27,523 nucleotides of DNA, taken from NCBI GenBank assembly GCA_040005915.1, contig JBDTYA010000349.1, positions 1 through 27,523 of the forward strand. Direction: 5' to 3'. Under the pieces are notes generated by a model. The model saw only the letters and a program-made list of their open reading frames with translations, made no database searches and was not told where the DNA came from. Position numbers and translations under genes: made by a program. Origin of the DNA: JAENVT01 sp040005915. GTDB taxonomy: Bacteria; Actinomycetota; Acidimicrobiia; Acidimicrobiales; Ilumatobacteraceae. Shown here one piece after another: positions 23,879 through 27,523 of the stretch (the stretch's first letter is position 1; each line of letters begins with the position of its first letter).

Positions 23879-23907
23879 ACGTTAGGCACTCGTGCACACG
23901 TTCACAA
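23879..23907 (-). promoter_or_regulatory. rex-hemACD promoter
   Basis: On the minus strand TTGTGA (23902-23907, four of six bases of TTGACA) and TAACGT (23879-23884) are spaced exactly 17 bp apart. Transcription would begin a few bases before ATG 23867, giving a very short or no leader. The -35 box and spacer are covered by the Rex-operator match. Confidence 0.6.
23890..23907 (-). promoter_or_regulatory. Putative Rex operator (ROP)
   Basis: The minus strand reads TTGTGAACGTGTGCACGA. The left half matches the actinobacterial Rex operator consensus TGTGAAC-N3-TTCACA perfectly, while the right half keeps T-CAC. It overlaps the -35 box and spacer of the rex promoter, which predicts autorepression of rex and the hem genes. 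Confidence 0.65.
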
Positions 23908-23945
23908 AGCAGGTCGGTGTGTCCTGCGCAGAATTTTGTCACGTT

Positions 23946-23974
23946 CACCGCCCGGGGGGTCTGCCCGGGCGGTG
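23946..23974. repeat. Perfect 11-bp inverted repeat between rex and the membrane gene
   Basis: CACCGCCCGGG (23946-23956) pairs with CCCGGGCGGTG (23964-23974) around a 7-nt centre. It lies 7 bp upstream of the TACCGT box of the membrane-protein gene, over its -35 region, and about 40 bp from the Rex operator. It could be an operator. It lies upstream of the predicted starts, so an RNA role is less likely. Confidence 0.65.
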
Positions 23975-23981
23975 GGTCCAC

Positions 23982-23987
23982 TACCGT
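23982..23987 (+). promoter_or_regulatory. -10 box of the multi-pass membrane gene
   Basis: TACCGT lies 9 nt before ATG 23997. No Shine-Dalgarno is visible between them, so leaderless or near-leaderless initiation is likely. Confidence 0.45.
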
Positions 23988-23996
23988 CGCGGGACG

Positions 23997-24734
23997 ATGG
24001 ATGCTGCTCTGGCCGCCGCTGCGACCCTGGTAGCGGTCGGCTTCGCCTTCAGCACGCTCGATCGGTGGTCGCGTGGCCGGCGGCCCCACGATCTCGCCTG
24101 GTCGGTTTCGCTGGGATTGTTCGCCCTCGGCGCAGCGGCCCTGTGGTGGGCCGAAACGGTCGGCTGGAGCCTGGCCACGTTCCGTTTGTTCTATCTCGCC
24201 GGCGCGGTGTTGAACGTGCCGTGGCTCGCGCTGGGCACCGTCTACCTGTTGGCCGGAAGGAGGATCGGCGACGCAGCGCGGTGGTGGCTGGTGCTGTTCA
24301 GCGGTCTGAGTGCCGGCATCGTCCTGTCTGCGCCGACACGGGTCGGCGTCTCCGGCAGGGAGTTGCCGACGGGCAAGGAGGTGTTCGGGGTGGCGCCGCG
24401 CGTGCTCGCCGCCGCCGGCTCCGGCGTCGCCGCGATCGTCATCATCGGCGGCGCGTTGTGGAGCGTCTACCGATTGGCCCGTCGTCGCGAACCAGCCCGC
24501 GCCGGTGTTCGTCGGGCGACGTCGTCGCCGCGCCGGCTGGTGGTCGGCAACCTGTTGATCGCGACCGGGACCATGGTGTTGTCGCTCAGCGGCACGGTCG
24601 CCGGGCGGTTGGGCAAGGACACCGCGTTCGCGTCGACGCTTCTGATCGGCATCGCAGTCTTGTTCGCAGGATTTCTCGTGGCGTCGACGATGCGCCGCCA
24701 ACCGCTCCGTGCTCTACATCAGCGAGCGGCGTAG
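23997..24734 (+). CDS. Multi-pass membrane protein of unknown function
   Basis: A 245-residue protein with about seven hydrophobic segments: near the N-terminus (AALAAAATLVAVGFAFSTL), LAWSVSLGLFALGAAALWW, LFYLAGAVLNVPWLALGTV, WWLVLFSGLSAGIVL, VAAIVIIGGALWSVYRL, LVVGNLLIATGTMVLSL and TLLIGIAVLFAGFLVAS. Arg-rich loops (RWSRGRRP, RLARRREPARAGVRR) should face the cytoplasm. It has no recognised motif; the seven-span layout resembles sensor-type membrane modules but no output domain is attached. ATG 23997 is preferred over upstream starts because of the TACCGT box 9 nt before it. It is divergent from rex. Its 3' end overlaps the convergent ligase gene by 21 bp. Confidence 0.75.
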   Translation: MDAALAAAATLVAVGFAFSTLDRWSRGRRPHDLAWSVSLGLFALGAAALWWAETVGWSLATFRLFYLAGAVLNVPWLALGTVYLLAGRRIGDAARWWLVLFSGLSAGIVLSAPTRVGVSGRELPTGKEVFGVAPRVLAAAGSGVAAIVIIGGALWSVYRLARRREPARAGVRRATSSPRRLVVGNLLIATGTMVLSLSGTVAGRLGKDTAFASTLLIGIAVLFAGFLVASTMRRQPLRALHQRAA

Positions 24735-26204
24735 CAGCTTCCCACTGAGGTTGCGCGGTAGTTCGTCGACGAACAGGATCTTCGACGGGCTCTTGTACCG
24801 AGCCAGGCGATCTGCGCACCAGGCGATCAGCGTGTCCTCGTCGACGGCCATGCCCTGGCGCACGACCACCCATGCCTTGACGGCTTCACCCGTGTGCGGG
24901 TGCGGGACTCCGACGACACCGACCTCGGCGACGGCGGGGTGCTCGGCGATGGCTGCTTCGACCTCGGCGGGATACACGTTGAAACCGCTGACGATGACGA
25001 GGTCCTTGGCCCGATCGACCAGGAAGAGGTAGCCGTCGTCGTCGGTCACCGCGATGTCGCCGGTGCGCAACCAGCCTTCCTCGGTCAGCACGCGCGCAGT
25101 CTGCTCGGCGTCGTCGAGGTAACCCTTGAACACGTTCGGGCCCTGCACCCAGATCTCGCCGGCATCGCCTTCCAAGACGTCGTCGCCGTCGTCGTCGACC
25201 AACCTGACGGTGACACCGTCGAGTACCTTGCCCACCGAGCCGACCTTCAGCGGCAGCCCGGCAGAGCTTGTGACGACGGGCGAGGCTTCGGTCAATCCGT
25301 AGCCCTCGGCCAACTGCAGACGGAACTGCTTCTCCAACCGGCGGGTGGCTTCCTCGGGCATCTTCGCCGCACCGGTCAACGCCAGGCGGACGTTCGCGAA
25401 ACTGTCGGCCGGCGCCTCCTCGAAGTGGCTGAACGCAAGCCACATCGGCGGCGCGCCGGGGATCACCGTGATGCCGCGATCGCGTATGGTGTCGAGCGCA
25501 GTCGACGGATCGAAGCGCTGGACCAGCACGACCGTTGCACCGTTCGCCAGGGACAGCCCCAGGACGACGTTGAGGCCGAAGATGTGGAACATGGGGAGGA
25601 CGCCGTAGACGACGTCGTCGGCGTTGATCCGACCGGTGGCGGAGCGTCCTTGATCGATGTTGGACAGCAGGTTGCCGTGGCTCAGCATCGCGGCGCGGGG
25701 TGAGCCGGCGGTGCCACTGGTGAAGATCAGGAGAGCGAGGTCGTCGGGCTCGACTTCGACGACATCGGCAGGTGCTCCGGCCATCAACTGGTCGAGGGTG
25801 GAATCGGCATCGACGATGCCGGCCTCGGTGGCGACGACATGCCGCACCGAGTGCACGACCGCGCGATCGACACCCTTCCAGGCAGCGGCCGCCGCCGCCT
25901 CGAGGACGACGACCGAGGCGCCGACCGTCGCGATCTCCTGTTCGATCTCGGGTGCCGGGCTCTGCGGGTTCAGCGGCACGACGACGCCACCGAGGCCCAG
26001 CACGGCGAGATACGTCTCGACGAAGGCGAGGCTGTTGCCGCAGAGCATCGCGACGCGATCGCCGGCACCGACGCCGATCCCCGCGAGCCCGCCGCGCAGC
26101 GTTGCGACATCTACTTCGAGTTGGCCGTACGTAGTGGTGACACCGCGGCTGATGATGGCGGTGTGGTCGGGCCGGTGGCCGTCGATGATGTGTGCGAGGT
26201 TCAC
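24714..26204 (-). CDS. AMP-dependent acyl-CoA synthetase/ligase (FadD-like)
   Basis: A 496-residue ANL-superfamily enzyme that activates a carboxylic acid, probably a fatty acid, to acyl-AMP and then acyl-CoA. The P-loop is LLIFTSGTAGSPRAAMLSHG; the usual conserved Lys of this loop is Ala in this reading. Other core motifs are EGYGLTEASPVV, GEIWVQGPNVFKGY, GWLRTGDIAVTDDDGY and the hinge VDRAKDLVIVSGFNVYP. The C-terminal catalytic Lys lies in LPRNLSGKLLRR. Length suits short FadD-like enzymes. Start is GTG 26204 without a Shine-Dalgarno; it lies 15 nt after the stop of a 27-residue microprotein, so translation may be coupled to it. Chain-length preference is not visible. Confidence 0.9.
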   Translation of the reverse strand: MNLAHIIDGHRPDHTAIISRGVTTTYGQLEVDVATLRGGLAGIGVGAGDRVAMLCGNSLAFVETYLAVLGLGGVVVPLNPQSPAPEIEQEIATVGASVVVLEAAAAAAWKGVDRAVVHSVRHVVATEAGIVDADSTLDQLMAGAPADVVEVEPDDLALLIFTSGTAGSPRAAMLSHGNLLSNIDQGRSATGRINADDVVYGVLPMFHIFGLNVVLGLSLANGATVVLVQRFDPSTALDTIRDRGITVIPGAPPMWLAFSHFEEAPADSFANVRLALTGAAKMPEEATRRLEKQFRLQLAEGYGLTEASPVVTSSAGLPLKVGSVGKVLDGVTVRLVDDDGDDVLEGDAGEIWVQGPNVFKGYLDDAEQTARVLTEEGWLRTGDIAVTDDDGYLFLVDRAKDLVIVSGFNVYPAEVEAAIAEHPAVAEVGVVGVPHPHTGEAVKAWVVVRQGMAVDEDTLIAWCADRLARYKSPSKILFVDELPRNLSGKLLRRSLM

Positions 26205-26219
26205 CGCATCGGTGCTGTC

Positions 26220-26303
26220 TTACAGGCGGAGCAAGGAGATGACGCCGGCCGTGAGGATGAGGATCAGCAGCAGGGCCAGGGTGAGCGTGGTCGCCGGGCG
26301 CAT
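26220..26303 (-). CDS. 27-residue single-helix membrane microprotein upstream of the ligase
   Basis: A small gene running ATG 26301-26303 to TAA 26220-26222. The product is MRPATTLTLALLLI followed by LILTAGVISLLRL: a basic N-terminus, one hydrophobic helix (about residues 5-24) and a basic end. TAGGTT (26310-26315) lies 6 nt upstream, the same leaderless layout as larger genes in this window. It fills the gap between the SAM-hydrolase stop and the ligase start almost exactly, and its stop is 15 nt before the ligase GTG. It could be a functional small membrane protein or a leader that couples translation of the ligase. Function unknown. Confidence 0.55.
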   Translation of the reverse strand: MRPATTLTLALLLILILTAGVISLLRL

Positions 26304-26309
26304 ATCGTC

Positions 26310-26315
26310 AACCTA
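26310..26315 (-). promoter_or_regulatory. -10 box of the microprotein-ligase unit
   Basis: The minus strand reads TAGGTT, 6 nt before ATG 26303. Its first three bases are the TAG stop of the upstream SAM-hydrolase gene, so the promoter is embedded in that stop. Confidence 0.45.
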
Positions 26316-27170
26316 GCGGGCACGCATGGTGACGGGGCTGGTCGTCGCCACCGGCGGCGCGTCGGTGAGCGGCGCGAGGGTGATCTGATCGCCGGCCCCG
26401 ATCGCCAGGTCCATCGCCGCCGAGCGCTGATCGAGCACCAGAGCGAGCATTCCGCAACTGTCGACGACGAGGCCGACCGCGCCGGTGCCGACATCGGCGA
26501 ACGTGTGGTGGCGAGTCGCGACGCGTTGCGTGTCGCCGAAGCTGATCTGCAGTTGCGGGCCCCACTGCTCGATCTCGTCGGGCCCGATGTTGAGCTGGCA
26601 GTTGCCGAAGTGGTCGACCCACAGGACCTCACCGACCAACCCCTCGGGCTCTGTGCGTGGCAACGGGACCATGCCCGGCAGCAGTGCGTCGGCGTCGATC
26701 AGCGGCCCGAGCTTGGCGAGATCGACACCGTTGCAGAGATGCCCGACGACGGGCGCAAAGATGTCGCGACCGGCGAAGGTGGCTCCGTGCGACTGCAGTT
26801 GGTACTCCTCGTTGGTCAGGATGACCGCCCGTCCGGCACCGCCGGCCATCGCCACGGCAGGAGCGAGCAAGCCATTGTCGGGGCCCACCAGGATCGCTTC
26901 ACCGTCGGCGACCTCGATGGCGATCGCCTTGCGGCTACCACCGACGCCCGGGTCGACGACCGCGAGTATGACGCCGCACGGTAGGTACGACACGCAACGA
27001 GCGAGGGCCAGGCTCCCGGCGCGAACATCGAACGGTGCGATCTGATGGGTGAGGTCGATGGTCTGTACATGTGGGGCGATGTCGCGGATGACCGCCTTCA
27101 CCACGCCGACGAACTCGTCGACCAACCCGTAGTCGGTCAGCAGCGAGACAGTGTCGTAGCGGCGGCTCAT
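26313..27170 (-). CDS. SAM hydroxide adenosyltransferase (DUF62 family)
   Basis: A 285-residue enzyme of the family that splits S-adenosylmethionine with hydroxide to adenosine and methionine; fluorinase and chlorinase SalL are relatives. Conserved parts are the N-terminal LLTDYGLVDEFVGVVKAVI, then IDLTHQIAPFDVRAG, AVVDPGVGGSRKAIA, VGPDNGLLAPA, FAGRDIFAPVVGHL and the C-terminal-domain VLWVDHFGNCQLNIG. I do not see the extra loop that marks fluorinases, so a halogenase role is unlikely. ATG 27170 is chosen because TATGTT lies 7 nt upstream; an ATG at 27182 is also in frame. Its biological role in most bacteria is unclear. Confidence 0.88.
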   Translation of the reverse strand: MSRRYDTVSLLTDYGLVDEFVGVVKAVIRDIAPHVQTIDLTHQIAPFDVRAGSLALARCVSYLPCGVILAVVDPGVGGSRKAIAIEVADGEAILVGPDNGLLAPAVAMAGGAGRAVILTNEEYQLQSHGATFAGRDIFAPVVGHLCNGVDLAKLGPLIDADALLPGMVPLPRTEPEGLVGEVLWVDHFGNCQLNIGPDEIEQWGPQLQISFGDTQRVATRHHTFADVGTGAVGLVVDSCGMLALVLDQRSAAMDLAIGAGDQITLAPLTDAPPVATTSPVTMRAR

Positions 27171-27177
27171 TGGCGAC

Positions 27178-27183
27178 AACATA
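27178..27183 (-). promoter_or_regulatory. -10 box of the SAM-hydrolase gene (leaderless)
   Basis: The minus strand reads TATGTT, 7 nt before ATG 27170, with no Shine-Dalgarno between. It favours that start over the in-frame ATG at 27182, which overlaps the box. Confidence 0.5.
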
Positions 27184-27414
27184 GCGAGGGTCGCCGAAAA
27201 CCCGCCGCAAAAATCGACGAGGGCCGATGCCAACCCCCCGATGGCACCAGCCCTGTCGGCGCATCCTTGCGAATGCGACTCCGTGTGAAAATCACGCGGC
27301 GGTCTTTTTGACCTGTCGAAAGGTTAGACACACCAAGGCCGTTGAGAAAAGAGTCACACCAAGAAATTTTCCGACATCGGGGCAAACTGAGCGCCCTTCG
27401 TGAGATCGCCCAGC
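27184..27414. other. Non-coding gap, AT-richer than its surroundings
   Basis: About 230 bp without a supportable gene. It holds several short dyads: CGCAT/ATGCG (27260-27277), GGTC-TTTTT-GACC (27301-27313) and TGTC/GACA (27314-27330), plus A-runs near 27340 and 27365. A minus-strand TAACCT at 27322-27327 could be a -10 box, giving a leader of about 145 nt for the SAM-hydrolase gene. A small RNA or long leader is possible but not shown. Confidence 0.4.
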
Positions 27415-27419
27415 TCAGT
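27386..27419. repeat. 7-bp inverted repeat at the end of the partial gene
   Basis: ACTGAGC (27386-27392) and GCTCAGT (27413-27419) form a perfect dyad with a 20-nt loop. It overlaps the stop codon of the minus-strand partial gene and may end its transcript, though only a short TTT follows in that direction. Confidence 0.4.
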
Positions 27420-27523
27420 GAGGTCGGCCCAGTTCCTTGCTGCGCTCGGTTGCAGCCATCACCGTTTCCAACAAAGCGGAGCGCATGCCGCGCTCTTCGA
27501 GCACTCGAAGGCCGGCCGCCGTT
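27415..27523 (-). CDS. C-terminal fragment of an unidentified protein
   Basis: The minus strand is open from the window edge to TGA 27415-27417. It encodes 36 residues containing AAGLRVLEERGMRSALLETV and ending SKELGRPH. Codon use is like its neighbours, so it is probably real, but it is too short to name. The helical, charged end would suit the C-terminal domain of a beta-hydroxyacid-dehydrogenase-like protein, which is only a guess. The rest of the gene lies outside the window. Confidence 0.5.
   Translation of the reverse strand, partial: TAAGLRVLEERGMRSALLETVMAATERSKELGRPH

Noticed and set aside
26313..27170. Fluorinase or chlorinase activity for the DUF62 enzyme.
   Set aside because: The extra loop typical of fluorinases is not seen and there are no halometabolite genes nearby. 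The common hydrolase role fits better.
27284..27296. TGTGA-AAA-TCACG as a CRP/GlxR-type site.
   Set aside because: The half-sites are 3 bp apart instead of the 6 bp needed for CRP family binding.
1..27523. CRISPR arrays, insertion sequences, prophage genes, tRNA and rRNA genes.
   Set aside because: I found no regular spaced repeats, transposase motifs, integrase or structural phage proteins, or rRNA-like stretches by reading. A covariance-model search for tRNAs was not possible.

Overview
The window is GC-rich, densely coding DNA from an actinobacterium. A rex-hemA-hemC-hemD heme operon, an actinobacterial-type HemB metal site, a GlxR-like Crp regulator and many operon-head genes with a TANNNT box just upstream of the start codon all point that way. 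An Acidimicrobiia (Ilumatobacter-like) source is my best guess, but this is inference from gene content. No rRNA, tRNA, CRISPR array, insertion sequence or phage gene was seen.

Region 1 (1-7369). After the 3' end of a xanthine-dehydrogenase-type gene comes a sugar locus. A GntR/FCD repressor is divergent from a ribose-type ABC importer (permease, single-domain ATPase, lipoprotein binding protein), followed by L-fuconate dehydratase, an L-fuconolactonase-like amidohydrolase and an SDR dehydrogenase. Together these fit import and non-phosphorylating oxidation of L-fucose or a close relative. A 15-bp dyad overlaps the -35 box of the operon promoter, and its 13-base core is repeated inside the repressor gene. 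The final cleavage enzyme and one of the two expected dehydrogenases are not in the window.

Region 2 (7415-11936). This holds an orphan ProX/OpuAC-like lipoprotein, a Crp/Fnr regulator divergent from ispD-ispF (MEP isoprenoid pathway), an RlmB-type rRNA methyltransferase with a long basic N-terminal tail, and a membrane-anchored protein of unknown function.

Region 3 (11952-17798). hemB-hemL (minus strand) is divergent from a GGDEF protein that keeps its GGDEF and RxxD motifs but has Asn at two positions that are Asp in PleD. Next come a single-pass Ig-like protein and an AbiEi/DUF559-like protein flanked by two 43-nt hairpin repeats.

Region 4 (17863-23867). The minus strand carries rex-hemA-hemC-hemD and then a secreted beta-propeller/Ig-like protein. 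A good Rex-operator match covers the -35 and spacer of the rex promoter, which suggests NADH/NAD+ control of tetrapyrrole synthesis.

Region 5 (23997-27523). This has a multi-pass membrane protein divergent from rex, a fatty-acyl-CoA-ligase-like gene preceded by a 27-residue one-helix microprotein, a SAM hydroxide adenosyltransferase (DUF62), a non-coding gap of about 230 bp, and the 3' end of an unidentified gene.
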